A DNA stretch of 64,000 bases, from positions 1 through 64,000 of the forward strand of contig CACZYP010000015.1 of the NCBI GenBank assembly GCA_902785425.1. The letters are read 5' to 3'. This document shows, in pieces, positions 7,690 to 16,213 of this stretch. Each line of letters opens with the position of its first letter. Positions within the stretch are counted from its first letter, which is position 1. A program made the position numbers and the translations under genes. Below the pieces are notes generated by a model. It worked only from the letters and a program-made list of their open reading frames with translations, was not told the origin of the DNA and made no database searches. This DNA is from an uncultured Ruminococcus sp. (GTDB lineage: Bacteria; Bacillota; Clostridia; Oscillospirales; Acutalibacteraceae).

Positions 7690-10305
7690 ATGGCAAAAAA
7701 AGTTTTCACGTGGGAAAATTTCCCTTATGAGTTTTTGAGGTCGATTGCCTATGGCAAGCAAACGCCGCATAGACTTCGCCCGAAAATAGAATTCGGCGAA
7801 AGCGATTTTGATTTCCTGATACCGCACATCAACAGGATATGTGCCTGCCCTGACGAAACTTTTGTGCGCCGCTACAGAACATCCATCGAAGACTATTTTC
7901 TCAATGGTACAAATTATCTCGTTGACGTTGTGAAGAGATGCGAAAAGCTCAACTACGGCGGAATAAAGGTCGGCACAAACGATGAAATGATGTTCGTGCT
8001 CCGAAACAAGCGCATGACGGAAACGCTGTGCCGTATCTATCTTACTGTGATTATTTCGGCAGGCAGAAGTGTTTTTGATGACAGTGAAAGCATTTTCAAC
8101 GCCCCGAGAACGATCGACCTTACAGCCGCAGAATCGGATAACATTTCGCTGTTTGAGTATCAGAACGAAGCTGTAGAGGCTATGAAGAAATACTATATCG
8201 ACGATGATAACAAATCGTCTATTCTGTCAATGCCTACGGGCAGCGGCAAAACAAGAACGAGCGTTTATTTCCTTCTTACCGAGATGATAAGCAGAGGGTA
8301 TCAAGTTATATGGCTTTGCCACCGCTCAATGCTTCTTGAGCAGGCGGCGGAACAGTTTTACAGATTCTCGCCTGTCATCAAAGATCACAGCTCGAAAGAG
8401 CAATTCAAAATGGTCTGCATATCGGGCAAGCACGCAACAGTGAGAGCTATGCAAAAGGATGATGACCTGATCGTATCTACCGTTCAGAGTATGTGCAATA
8501 ATACAGACTATCTGCCAAACATTCTCAGCGATAAAGTAATTATTGTTGTAGATGAGGCTCACCACGCTCTTGCGCCGTCATATCGCCGCATAATAAAGAC
8601 CGTACGGTCAAAATGCAAAAGCGCCAAGCTTCTCGGTCTTACGGCAACGCCTGTCAGACTCACCGAAAAGGCTACGGGTATGCTGATGAAACTTTTTGAC
8701 AACAAGATAGTTTATTCAGTTACGATGAGCGAACTTATCGCAAACGGCACACTTGCAAAGCCGAATTACATTTCGAGAAACACTAACATCGATATCGAAA
8801 CTATGATCGATATTGACGAACGAAAGTACATTCAAAAATGGGGCGAGCTTCCCGAAACGCTTTTGTGCAAGGTCGCAAAGACGAACGAAAGAAACGATAT
8901 TATCGTTGACGAGTATATTCGCAACAAGGAAAAATACGGAAAAACAATAGTATTCGCCCTTAACGCCATTCACTGCGATTCGCTCAACGAACAATTTAAA
9001 AAATGCGGCATCAAAAGTGACTACGTATACACACAAATCAATGACGATGAAAACAGACGGACGATCGAGCGTTTTCGCTCGGGTGATCTCGACGTGCTGA
9101 TAAACATAAATATTCTTACCGAGGGCAGCGACATTCCCGATATTCAGACCGTATTTTTGACTCGCCCTACAACAAGCGATGTACTTCTGATGCAGATGGT
9201 AGGCAGAGGAATGAGAGGATCATCCTGCGGAGGCACCGATACAGTGAATATTGTCGATTTCTGTGATAAGTGGTCAAGCATAAGCGGTTGGATGAATCCG
9301 AAGTTTGTTATTGGAGGAGAAGAAGAAATCGATTATGAGCCTGTTTATACACGATCACAGATTGAACTTATCCCGATTGGAGCAATCCGGGACATTGTAA
9401 AAGGCATTACATATAAAGGTGAATTCTCCAAACAGAGAATGGCAGTGCTTCCGATCGGCTGGTATGATATTATCGACGAGGACGGCAGCGACGAAAGGGT
9501 GCTCGTTTTTGAAAATCAACTTTCGGGATATGAGAACTTCAAGCATGATTTCGCCGAATACATTGACAGTGAAGCGGACGGTAAATTTATTCTTGCGAAA
9601 TATTTTAGATCGTTTGGTATGCTGCCAACCGAAATCGAGCTTAACGATATGCTGAGGTCTATCAAGCAGGATCGTGAGTTTCCGGAGTTCAGAACATTTA
9701 AGGAACGAGACGAGATTGAGCCTCTCTCCATCGCTATGAAAATACAGAACGAAGATTTGCGCTATCGTGAAATAGAGGATTGTATTTCAAACACATTTGA
9801 AGCTCATAAGGATATCATAACAAGCCTTTACGGAGACAAAGCATACTACAAAACAAGAATATACGATTGCCTCATGTTCCCGAACGGGATCATTCCGATA
9901 CTTACGAATGTCGAGGAGATAGACAAACAGACGTTCAATCTGTCGATTACACCAATGAGCGAAACGCTTTATGACCTTTTGACAGAGGTGATAAACGAGA
10001 TGTCAGATAACTTCCCCGATGATTTTGAAAGGCCCGATATTTACTGGACGGAATTCCCCGTCGCTACATACTACGGTATTTACTATCACGACAGAAATCT
10101 GATATACATTAATTCGCTGCTCAATTCGGTAAGCGTTCCGAGGGAAGTTGTGAAGTTTGTGATATATCACGAGTGTTTGCACCAAGAGATAGCAGGTCAC
10201 TCAAAGGAATTCAGAACGAAGGAACACCTTTATCCCAATTTTCAGGAGCACCAATATTTTCTTGATTACACCTTGAAGGACATACAGTTTGATATAGAGA
10301 TGTGA
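7690..10305 (+). CDS. DEAH-box SF2 helicase fused to a C-terminal HExxH zinc peptidase-like domain
   Basis: The 871-residue protein has an N-terminal region of about 150 residues and a Walker A PTGSGKT near 182-188. Walker B is DEAH near 288-291, with motif III LTATP and an SF2 motif VI of the QMVGRGMRGS type near 500. The last 60 residues contain HECLHQEIAGHSKEF: H827, H831 and H837 fit the HExxH-x5-H zinc site of YgjP/SprT-like metallopeptidases. The fusion suggests an ATP-driven translocase that delivers a DNA- or protein-bound target to a protease. The start at ATG 7690 follows AGGAGG. The next gene starts 12 bp after its stop. Helicase and motif are seen; protease activity and an anti-phage role are inferred. 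Confidence 0.88.
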   Translation: MAKKVFTWENFPYEFLRSIAYGKQTPHRLRPKIEFGESDFDFLIPHINRICACPDETFVRRYRTSIEDYFLNGTNYLVDVVKRCEKLNYGGIKVGTNDEMMFVLRNKRMTETLCRIYLTVIISAGRSVFDDSESIFNAPRTIDLTAAESDNISLFEYQNEAVEAMKKYYIDDDNKSSILSMPTGSGKTRTSVYFLLTEMISRGYQVIWLCHRSMLLEQAAEQFYRFSPVIKDHSSKEQFKMVCISGKHATVRAMQKDDDLIVSTVQSMCNNTDYLPNILSDKVIIVVDEAHHALAPSYRRIIKTVRSKCKSAKLLGLTATPVRLTEKATGMLMKLFDNKIVYSVTMSELIANGTLAKPNYISRNTNIDIETMIDIDERKYIQKWGELPETLLCKVAKTNERNDIIVDEYIRNKEKYGKTIVFALNAIHCDSLNEQFKKCGIKSDYVYTQINDDENRRTIERFRSGDLDVLININILTEGSDIPDIQTVFLTRPTTSDVLLMQMVGRGMRGSSCGGTDTVNIVDFCDKWSSISGWMNPKFVIGGEEEIDYEPVYTRSQIELIPIGAIRDIVKGITYKGEFSKQRMAVLPIGWYDIIDEDGSDERVLVFENQLSGYENFKHDFAEYIDSEADGKFILAKYFRSFGMLPTEIELNDMLRSIKQDREFPEFRTFKERDEIEPLSIAMKIQNEDLRYREIEDCISNTFEAHKDIITSLYGDKAYYKTRIYDCLMFPNGIIPILTNVEEIDKQTFNLSITPMSETLYDLLTEVINEMSDNFPDDFERPDIYWTEFPVATYYGIYYHDRNLIYINSLLNSVSVPREVVKFVIYHECLHQEIAGHSKEFRTKEHLYPNFQEHQYFLDYTLKDIQFDIEM

Positions 10306-10316
10306 GGAGGATAATT

Positions 10317-11393
10317 ATGGCATATTATATTTTTTGTGAAGTCGCATGGATGAAATACTACAGCGGAGTTACCGAGAACGACAAGCCAAGAAACGGCGGA
10401 AAGTTCATAGATGAAAACGAAGATGGCGGCGAGGTGTTCAACTTTTTGCCATATAATCACAAATGCTACGGTTACGTTATGCACTATGGAGAAATGCATA
10501 TTGAGCATTTTGACAAAAAATTGAAAAATTCTCCGAAGGCTAAGAACGTAACGGTTATCTTTGTCGCTTCGGACGGTATCGAAAGCAAGATCGTCGGCTG
10601 GTACGAGAATGCCACCATGTTCCGTGAATGGCAGAGTGTTCTTATAGGTAGTGAATATTACGACTACAATTTCCTTGCCGACGAAAAAAGCTGCTATCTG
10701 ATAGAAGAAAAAAAGAGGAATTTTACGATTCCGAGAGCAACACAAGCAGGTAAAGGCAGAGGTATGGGACGTTCGCAGGTGTGGTATGCAGATTCTGAAT
10801 ATGCCCAGAGTGTATTTATTCCAAAGGTACAGAAGTATCTCAATTCGATAAAAACAAGCTGTGAGCCGATTTACTATACAAAGGAAGAACTGTCAATAAA
10901 AGCAAAGGACAGTGGACAGACTGTAGAACAGCTTATTCACGCTTCCGACGTAGAACAGGATTTCCTGAAATCTCTGTCATACCTGAACCTCGCTGTTGCA
11001 AAAGACGATTGCTGCAAAACACGATGGAAACGAGGCGATCATTTGGCACTCAAATACCATCTCGATGAAGCCGAGGAGGATTATAAAATGGCTCTGCAAT
11101 TCGAGGACAACTTGAATGTAATGGAAGAGCTGATGAACGTTGAAATTGACCTTAATCATTACTCTATCGCTATTGAACTTGGCGAAAGAATACGCCGCCG
11201 AAAGGTTGGCTTCGATAATTGGCCAAACTGTGCTGAATTTCTGACAGCATTATACATCGACGAAAAGGAATACGATCAAGCCGAAGCGCTGATGAACGAG
11301 TGTGAGCTTGAAGCGGACGGTGCTAAACACAAGGAGTGGATAGCGGAATTTAGAAAAGTGCTCAAAAATGCAAGACGAAACAAAAAGCAATGA
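10317..11393 (+). CDS. PUA/EVE-like N-terminal domain plus TPR-like repeats; helicase partner
   Basis: The 358-residue protein starts at ATG 10317 behind AGGAGG, 12 bp after the helicase stop, so it is translationally linked. Residues 1-110 (CEVAWMKYYSG, EVFNFLPYNHKCYGYV, TVIFVAS and IVGWYENATMFREWQ) recall a domain found fused to HNH or McrB-like nucleases, possibly a PUA/EVE-type reader of modified bases. A basic GKGRGMGRSQVWYA linker follows. The C-terminal third is helical with repeat units such as HLDEAEEDYKMAL and YDQAEALMNECELEADG, typical of TPRs. It has no nuclease motif. I infer a target-recognition or adaptor subunit for the helicase-peptidase. Confidence 0.7.
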   Translation: MAYYIFCEVAWMKYYSGVTENDKPRNGGKFIDENEDGGEVFNFLPYNHKCYGYVMHYGEMHIEHFDKKLKNSPKAKNVTVIFVASDGIESKIVGWYENATMFREWQSVLIGSEYYDYNFLADEKSCYLIEEKKRNFTIPRATQAGKGRGMGRSQVWYADSEYAQSVFIPKVQKYLNSIKTSCEPIYYTKEELSIKAKDSGQTVEQLIHASDVEQDFLKSLSYLNLAVAKDDCCKTRWKRGDHLALKYHLDEAEEDYKMALQFEDNLNVMEELMNVEIDLNHYSIAIELGERIRRRKVGFDNWPNCAEFLTALYIDEKEYDQAEALMNECELEADGAKHKEWIAEFRKVLKNARRNKKQ

Positions 11394-11429
11394 TCAGCAC
11401 CCCTTCATACTACGTTCTGAACGAGTTTA

Positions 11430-11532
11430 TGTTTATATGCACTATTAAGCTCAAAAGTGAGCTACAAGGCGTTTTATAAACAGGATAGAGAGAGTTCCCA
11501 TAAAAAACAAATCGTAAAACGAGACTCGTGAG
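11430..11532. repeat. Right copy of the ~103-bp direct repeat
   Basis: Same orientation and about 90% identity to 6599-6701, with AGCTC-AAAAGT-GAGCT conserved as an inverted repeat despite base changes in the loop. Beyond it, 11533-11765 holds no gene I can support. Confidence 0.8.
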
Positions 11533-11765
11533 CGCATTTGTTGCACCAGTCAAAAGATCAAATCTCCGCCACGACACGGCAAAGCAATCCTTTACGCAAA
11601 GCCAACACACGAAAGCTGCTTGTCGTGTTCAACAACGATAACATCTCAGAACGGATTATCGGCAGCATTGATCTTGCCTTCCAATTTGTTTCTGCATTTA
11701 ACTGTGATCGTATTGTATAATTACGTCAAACACTCGTCAAGCAAAAAACAATAGTTTTTTAGTAG

Positions 11766-11793
11766 ATCACCCGGAGCAAACGCCCCGGGTGAT
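11766..11793 (-). terminator. Hairpin terminator after the DUF960 operon
   Basis: ATCACCCGG-AGCAAACGC-CCCGGGTGAT forms a GC-rich stem 14 bp beyond the stop of the minus-strand DUF960 gene, with an A-rich plus-strand flank (T-rich on the transcript). Confidence 0.6.
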
Positions 11794-11806
11794 ACTATTT
11801 CGATCA

Positions 11807-12121
11807 TTAATACTCACTCGCCAATAGCATAGTCACATAATCCACATCGTCAATAACAAACACAGTCTGCTTACCTTCAAACTCATAAGGCAGATAATAC
11901 TCGATCTGCCCCTCCGGCATTTCCTGCTCGTGCAGAATACGCAGCACGCTTACGCCGTCTTTTGTGATGCCCTCCAGCTTCATCACTTGCAGCCAATCGA
12001 GCTCATCGACCTTATCGCGCATGATCTCGATGCTTTCAAACAACATCAATTGAATTTCAAGCGGTATCTCCGCAACCACCCCACGGGTGATATATCTATG
12101 AGAATTGAACTTATAGCCCAT
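11807..12121 (-). CDS. DUF960 family protein
   Basis: The 104-residue protein shows the DUF960 pattern: N-terminal RYITRGVVAEIPLEIQ, central LDWLQVMKLE, and a C-terminal strand VFVIDDVDYVTMLLASEY. The function of the family is unknown. ATG 12121 is chosen because GAGGTG lies 6 bp upstream. It is the last gene of a three-gene operon after the amidotransferase (13 bp gap); in my experience DUF960 recurs beside these two enzymes on mobile elements. Confidence 0.75.
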   Translation of the reverse strand: MGYKFNSHRYITRGVVAEIPLEIQLMLFESIEIMRDKVDELDWLQVMKLEGITKDGVSVLRILHEQEMPEGQIEYYLPYEFEGKQTVFVIDDVDYVTMLLASEY

Positions 12122-12134
12122 TATCGTCACCTCT

Positions 12135-13109
12135 TCAATAATACTCGTTTATGCAGACACGGGCCTCGTCAACACACTGCTTCAGCAGGTCGGTATCGTA
12201 CAGCATCGTCTCGATCTCCTCGTCGTCATAGCCCATTTCGTAAAGCAGCAGCAAGTCGTCCTGCGACAAGCCGAACGATGAGCAGACCTCAAACAGATCG
12301 CCACACCCCAAGTCATCGAGATAGTCGCAGTAGTCGTCCCAATACGAAAGCCGTCTGCCCATACCGTATGTATACCCAAAATACTTTTCTTCGACCATAA
12401 AGCAGCCTCGCTCCAACTCGCCGTTTGAGTCGATACGAACTATCTCTCCTTCTTCAACCGGCACTCCCTCAAAGGTGTGCTTTTTGAGAAAACAACGAGC
12501 TATCGCCTTTGCCATTATCTCCTTTGTCGATGCGTACACATACAGCCCAAGTTCCTTAAAGTGCAGCAGGCACAGAGGATTGTCTCCCTTCGAGATATAC
12601 AGAGTGTTGTCATCGTTTAGGATCGTAAATACAAAGCTGCCGAAAACAGTCTCGGACATTTTCGCTATCGTCTCGAAATTCAGTTCACCGTACTTTTCAA
12701 GCAGCTGCACGGCAACATAGCTGTCGGTTTCGATACAGGTCTTCGGCAAACCTTCGCTTTCTTTCAGGTTTTTATCGTTGTACAGCACGCCGTTGTGGGC
12801 GAGAGCAAAATACCCGTCCTTAGTGCGACCTAAGAACGGGTGGTTGTTGTAGTTTTTCTTCGGGCTGCCGTGCGTGGTCATGCGGGTATGCCCTATCAGT
12901 ATCTTTGTTTCAGACGGGAAATAGAACCTCATCTTATGTGCAGGCTTCGGCTGCTTGAAAATAGTCATCTCGCCGTTCTTCACATACGCAATTCCCGATG
13001 CGTCAGTGCCTCTGACCTCGGACTCGATCGAAAGCACCTTTACAAGCTCCTTGAGCTGCCAGCCCTTTACCTTGTTACCGTAATTCACAAAACCAAAAAT
13101 CGAACACAT
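12135..13109 (-). CDS. Class II glutamine amidotransferase (Ntn hydrolase), stand-alone
   Basis: The 324-residue protein starts MCSIFGFVNYG, so removal of Met would expose the nucleophilic cysteine. Further class II motifs are RGTDASGIAYV, GHTRMTTHGSP and NNHPF, then AHNGVLYN. These are the glutamine-binding and oxyanion elements seen in PurF and GlmS. No synthetase or sugar-isomerase domain follows. It should release ammonia from glutamine for a partner. Its start overlaps the amidoligase stop in a TAATG junction, so the amidoligase is the likely acceptor enzyme. The acidic C-terminal 80 residues are unassigned. Confidence 0.85.
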   Translation of the reverse strand: MCSIFGFVNYGNKVKGWQLKELVKVLSIESEVRGTDASGIAYVKNGEMTIFKQPKPAHKMRFYFPSETKILIGHTRMTTHGSPKKNYNNHPFLGRTKDGYFALAHNGVLYNDKNLKESEGLPKTCIETDSYVAVQLLEKYGELNFETIAKMSETVFGSFVFTILNDDNTLYISKGDNPLCLLHFKELGLYVYASTKEIMAKAIARCFLKKHTFEGVPVEEGEIVRIDSNGELERGCFMVEEKYFGYTYGMGRRLSYWDDYCDYLDDLGCGDLFEVCSSFGLSQDDLLLLYEMGYDDEEIETMLYDTDLLKQCVDEARVCINEYY

Positions 13110-14221
13110 TATAACTCCTCCTCTGCATCAATCGGTTCGTTTACATACAAGCGGCGTTCCTTCAAATACTGTATCAACTCCGTATAGTCGGGATCGATAT
13201 TCGTGACAAAATCGTTCCACGACTGGCTGTGCATCTCATGGTCTGAAAGGCTGATCGCGTTCCGACAGATCTCGTCAACAAGCTCCAGCGAGGCGATAAA
13301 TGTGTTATATTTGAGCGTGCCCCTGAACAGCCTTATCTCGACCGTAGCATAATTCGTGATGTTAACGCAGCAGTAGCGCCCCTTGCTGCTCTTTTTCGCC
13401 TTATCCAAGATATCCTTCGGACGGTCGCTGTAGCCCTGCCTTGCCGCCCAGCGATCAACGGAATATACCGTTCGGCGGGAGAAGTTGAAGAGTTCGTTCC
13501 AGTGAGATTCAAAGAAAAACAGAATGCGGCCGATAACTGCCTCCTGCTCCTCTATCGTGTCGCCGAGCTGCGCCTTGCCGACGTGAATGTGTAAACCACA
13601 GGTTGACGTGTTGTGCGACCTGTATCCAAGCCGTACCGCATGGTGCATTATGTCCTCCCATGGGAAGCTTGTGCGATGATACTTCAACGAGCATGGATGC
13701 GAAACGAGTTCCATTCCCTCTGAAAGGGAGCCGTCCGACTTTATATATAAAACTTCCTCGTCCTCGTTTGCGATATCATAAAGCTCTTCTGCATTGTCTT
13801 CCTCATAGCCACCTCTGTCGATTTCAAGCTCCACACCGTAGTAGCGTATCTTTTTCTCGTTGCAGCACTTGCAGAAGCGCGGCTCCGGCTTGTACCCGTA
13901 ACCGTGAATATAGCAACTGCCGTCCTCATCATCGTAACAATCAGAGCAGTAGGGTTCGTCATCGTCCCAGTACACATCATCTGTATAGACAAGTCGTTCG
14001 CAGCGAACGCAAACATAATAGTCTTCGTTTCGACAAGCCTCACACAAACAAGTATTGTCGTCGCCATAGTTGTGATTGTTGAAGAATCTCTCACCGCAAC
14101 CTTCGCAGCGGAATGTATCATCGTAGTAGCATTGTTCGCACAAACGTTCGACCTCTGCCTCGTAAAAATCATCATCATCAAGTTCGCAGCCGCATACGCT
14201 GCAGGTCAATAATTCACTCAT
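13109..14221 (-). CDS. Amidoligase_2-type COOH-NH2 ligase with N-terminal zinc ribbons
   Basis: In this 370-residue protein the first ~125 residues hold many CxxC pairs (CSVCGC, CEQC, CEGCG, CEAC, CVRC, CSDC), consistent with tandem treble-clef/LIM-like zinc modules. From about residue 150 the amidoligase fold appears: YYGVELEIDRGG, IKSDGSLSEGMELVSHP, TCGLHIHVG and VEIRLFRGTL, matching the glutamine-synthetase-like amidoligases described by Iyer and colleagues. Such enzymes are predicted to join amino groups to carboxylates of peptides or proteins. The zinc ribbons may bind the substrate. Start ATG 14221 with AAGGAG. The substrate is unknown. Confidence 0.82.
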   Translation of the reverse strand: MSELLTCSVCGCELDDDDFYEAEVERLCEQCYYDDTFRCEGCGERFFNNHNYGDDNTCLCEACRNEDYYVCVRCERLVYTDDVYWDDDEPYCSDCYDDEDGSCYIHGYGYKPEPRFCKCCNEKKIRYYGVELEIDRGGYEEDNAEELYDIANEDEEVLYIKSDGSLSEGMELVSHPCSLKYHRTSFPWEDIMHHAVRLGYRSHNTSTCGLHIHVGKAQLGDTIEEQEAVIGRILFFFESHWNELFNFSRRTVYSVDRWAARQGYSDRPKDILDKAKKSSKGRYCCVNITNYATVEIRLFRGTLKYNTFIASLELVDEICRNAISLSDHEMHSQSWNDFVTNIDPDYTELIQYLKERRLYVNEPIDAEEEL

Positions 14222-14256
14222 GGTATTAACTCCTTAAAATTTTTTGTAAACATAAA

Positions 14257-14283
14257 AACCGCAGGCGAAATGCCTGCGGCTTT
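14257..14283 (-). terminator. Terminator between the integrase operon and the amidoligase operon
   Basis: CCGCAGGC-GAAAT-GCCTGCGG forms a clean stem, followed on the minus transcript by TTTTT. Confidence 0.75.
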
Positions 14284-14315
14284 GTTGTGTATTGTATAAT
14301 GTTATTTAATGCCTT

Positions 14316-14690
14316 TTAAATCGGCGGCGGAAGCTCGTTCTTTAATGCCTCTCGAAGATCTTTTCTCTCAAGCTCCAGCTTCCAGTTTATATTTCTCTCC
14401 GGCGGCGACTTGTGCAGCTCATCATAGTTTCCCTTTGATAGGTAAAACTCACCGGAGCGAAGATCGCCTGCCAGCACCCTGAGGGTGGTCTGCGTGTCCT
14501 GCAGTGAGTCTACTATACGCTGAATATTTTCGGACGTCCCTGTTACGACGATGTTTGAGTAAACGCAGCAGCGGGTAAGAAAATCCTTCTTATAAAGCCC
14601 GCTGAGCGTTGCTCTTGCCTCAATCAGACTTACTGCCCATCTGCTTGGTCTAAAAACAACCGTCGGATTGTTAGCATGTTTCCCGGTCAC
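14316..14690 (-). CDS. Small RHH-like/MobC-like protein of the integrated element
   Basis: The 124-residue protein opens with VVFRPSRWAVSLIEARATLSG and then KKDFLTRCCVYSNIVVTG. I associate this pattern with small clostridial element proteins near integrases, resembling a ribbon-helix-helix accessory or mobilisation protein. GTG 14690 is used, with AAGGAGG eight bases upstream and only 3 bp after the integrase stop. It is the last gene of the integrase operon. It could aid excision or nicking; neither is shown. Confidence 0.5.
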   Translation of the reverse strand: MTGKHANNPTVVFRPSRWAVSLIEARATLSGLYKKDFLTRCCVYSNIVVTGTSENIQRIVDSLQDTQTTLRVLAGDLRSGEFYLSKGNYDELHKSPPERNINWKLELERKDLREALKNELPPPI

Positions 14691-14693
14691 ACA

Positions 14694-15815
14694 TCACTCC
14701 TCCTTGTTTTCAGACGGTAGTGCTCTATCTTCCGAAATCCCGATGTCGTCATCACATTCATTCTGTTTCTCGACAAACTCGTCCAGATCGTCAGCAACCT
14801 GACGAGCCTGCGTTTCGTAGAGGTGCGCATAGATCGACAACGTTGTTTTCACGTCTTCATGACCCGCCCTCTCCGCAACTACTTTCGGCGGCGTTCCCAT
14901 GGCTAAGAGCATCGTGATGTGGGAATGCCTCAGATCATGCAGCCTGATTTTTTTAAGTCCTGCTGCCTCAAGCCCCTTGTGAAGAGCCCTGCCAAGATAG
15001 TACTTCGACACGGGAAAAAGACGGTCTTTTTTATCCTTTCCATACATTTTGCTTATGTACTCTTCAAGATGATCCGATAAAAAGCGAGGGATTGTAATAC
15101 ATCGCTTTGATTTCTCTGTTTTTGGGTCAGTGATAACATCCTCCCCTTTAATGCGCTGTAGGGACTTCGTAACTGATAATGTCTTTTTATCGAAATCAAT
15201 ATCGCCTACAGTAAGAGCCAAAAGCTCACCCAAGCGCACGCCGGTATAAAACATTGTCTCTATCGCCATGCGTGCAATATCATCTTCAAGGCACTCTCTC
15301 AATTTTCCGAATTCCTGTTGTGTTATAAACTGCATTTCTTTAGCCGCGCCCTTTCCAATCGGCCCACACTGCGTGCAGGGGTTTCTCGGTAGATCATAGT
15401 AGCGCACAGCGTAGTTAAAAATAGCGCTCAGCTGATTGTGGATCATACGCTGATATGTCTCCGAGTATCCCTCTTTCAAAATGCTTGTCTGCCAGCGCCT
15501 GACATGAGCCGGAGTTATTTCGGACATCTTCAAATTCTTAAAGAAGGGAAGTATTTTCAACTCGATAACATACTCTTTTGTTCGCTGGGTGTTCTCACGA
15601 AGGCGCTGCTTCATGTCGAGCTTATAAATATCGTAGAAGTTCTCAAACGTCATATTCAAGCTGTATGTCTGCTGCGCCTTGAACGATTCCACCCAGTTCT
15701 GGGCCTCTTTTTTTGATTTAAAATTAATTTTTCTTTTCTTGATCAGCTTCCCGCTGTAGTCCTTATAATAAAGGTCTGCGTCCCACAACCCTTTAGAGTT
15801 TTTTCTAACGCTCAC
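14694..15815 (-). CDS. Tyrosine recombinase/integrase (Tn916-Int-like)
   Basis: The 373-residue enzyme has an arm-type N-terminus (VRKNSKGLWDADLYYKDYSGK), a SAM-like core-binding domain and a full catalytic domain. The catalytic residues are Arg in TGVRLGELL, Lys in the TDPKTEKSKR hairpin, HDLRHSH, GHEDVKTT and the Tyr of SIYAHLYE. It should integrate and excise the surrounding element at short identical att cores. GTG 15815 is preferred over an upstream ATG because AAAGGAGG lies 7 bp before it. The excisionase-like gene lies just upstream. The att sites are not proven in this window. Confidence 0.93.
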   Translation of the reverse strand: MSVRKNSKGLWDADLYYKDYSGKLIKKRKINFKSKKEAQNWVESFKAQQTYSLNMTFENFYDIYKLDMKQRLRENTQRTKEYVIELKILPFFKNLKMSEITPAHVRRWQTSILKEGYSETYQRMIHNQLSAIFNYAVRYYDLPRNPCTQCGPIGKGAAKEMQFITQQEFGKLRECLEDDIARMAIETMFYTGVRLGELLALTVGDIDFDKKTLSVTKSLQRIKGEDVITDPKTEKSKRCITIPRFLSDHLEEYISKMYGKDKKDRLFPVSKYYLGRALHKGLEAAGLKKIRLHDLRHSHITMLLAMGTPPKVVAERAGHEDVKTTLSIYAHLYETQARQVADDLDEFVEKQNECDDDIGISEDRALPSENKEE

Positions 15816-15873
15816 TCTGTTTCCTCCTTTATTTTGCGCGGCGGCAACAATAGTCACCGCCGCTTTGTAGTTG

Positions 15874-16092
15874 TTATATATCGATCACTGTAGATTTACC
15901 GGCAGTATCTGCCACATCGTAGTCATAATACCTCTGATTGAAGTAGCGTTTTGATATACGCCCACGAATAAACATGTACCCTTTGCTTCGCAGTTCCTCA
16001 TTGAGCTCTCGGATTACCGAATACGCTTGACTTCTGCTGATCTCAAGCATTTCAGCTATTTGGGCAGCGTTATAGAAGTTTGAGTTTTTCAT
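15874..16092 (-). CDS. Excisionase-like helix-turn-helix protein
   Basis: The 72-residue protein has FYNAAQIAEMLEISRSQAYSVIRELNEEL as a MerR/excisionase-type helix-turn-helix, then a wing with GYMFIRGRISKRYFNQRYY. This is the small DNA-binding partner that commonly precedes a tyrosine integrase and directs excision. It starts at ATG 16092 with an AAGGAG site in the leader and ends 58 bp before the integrase. It could also regulate integrase transcription. Confidence 0.82.
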   Translation of the reverse strand: MKNSNFYNAAQIAEMLEISRSQAYSVIRELNEELRSKGYMFIRGRISKRYFNQRYYDYDVADTAGKSTVIDI

Positions 16093-16213
16093 TTTGCAGT
16101 GCTCCTTGTATTATATGAGTAGTAGTTATTAAAGTCCCTCTCCAAGGACTGCTATACTGTATACATTACATTGTTATATTATATTTTTATAATTTTTGAT
16201 CTTTTCGAAAAGC

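Noticed and set aside
11538..11720. Small plus-strand ORF after the right direct repeat
   Set aside because: No ribosome site, odd composition and no recognisable features.
13603..14212. Open frames on the plus strand opposite the amidoligase
   Set aside because: They lack ribosome sites and mirror the cysteine-rich codons of the real gene.
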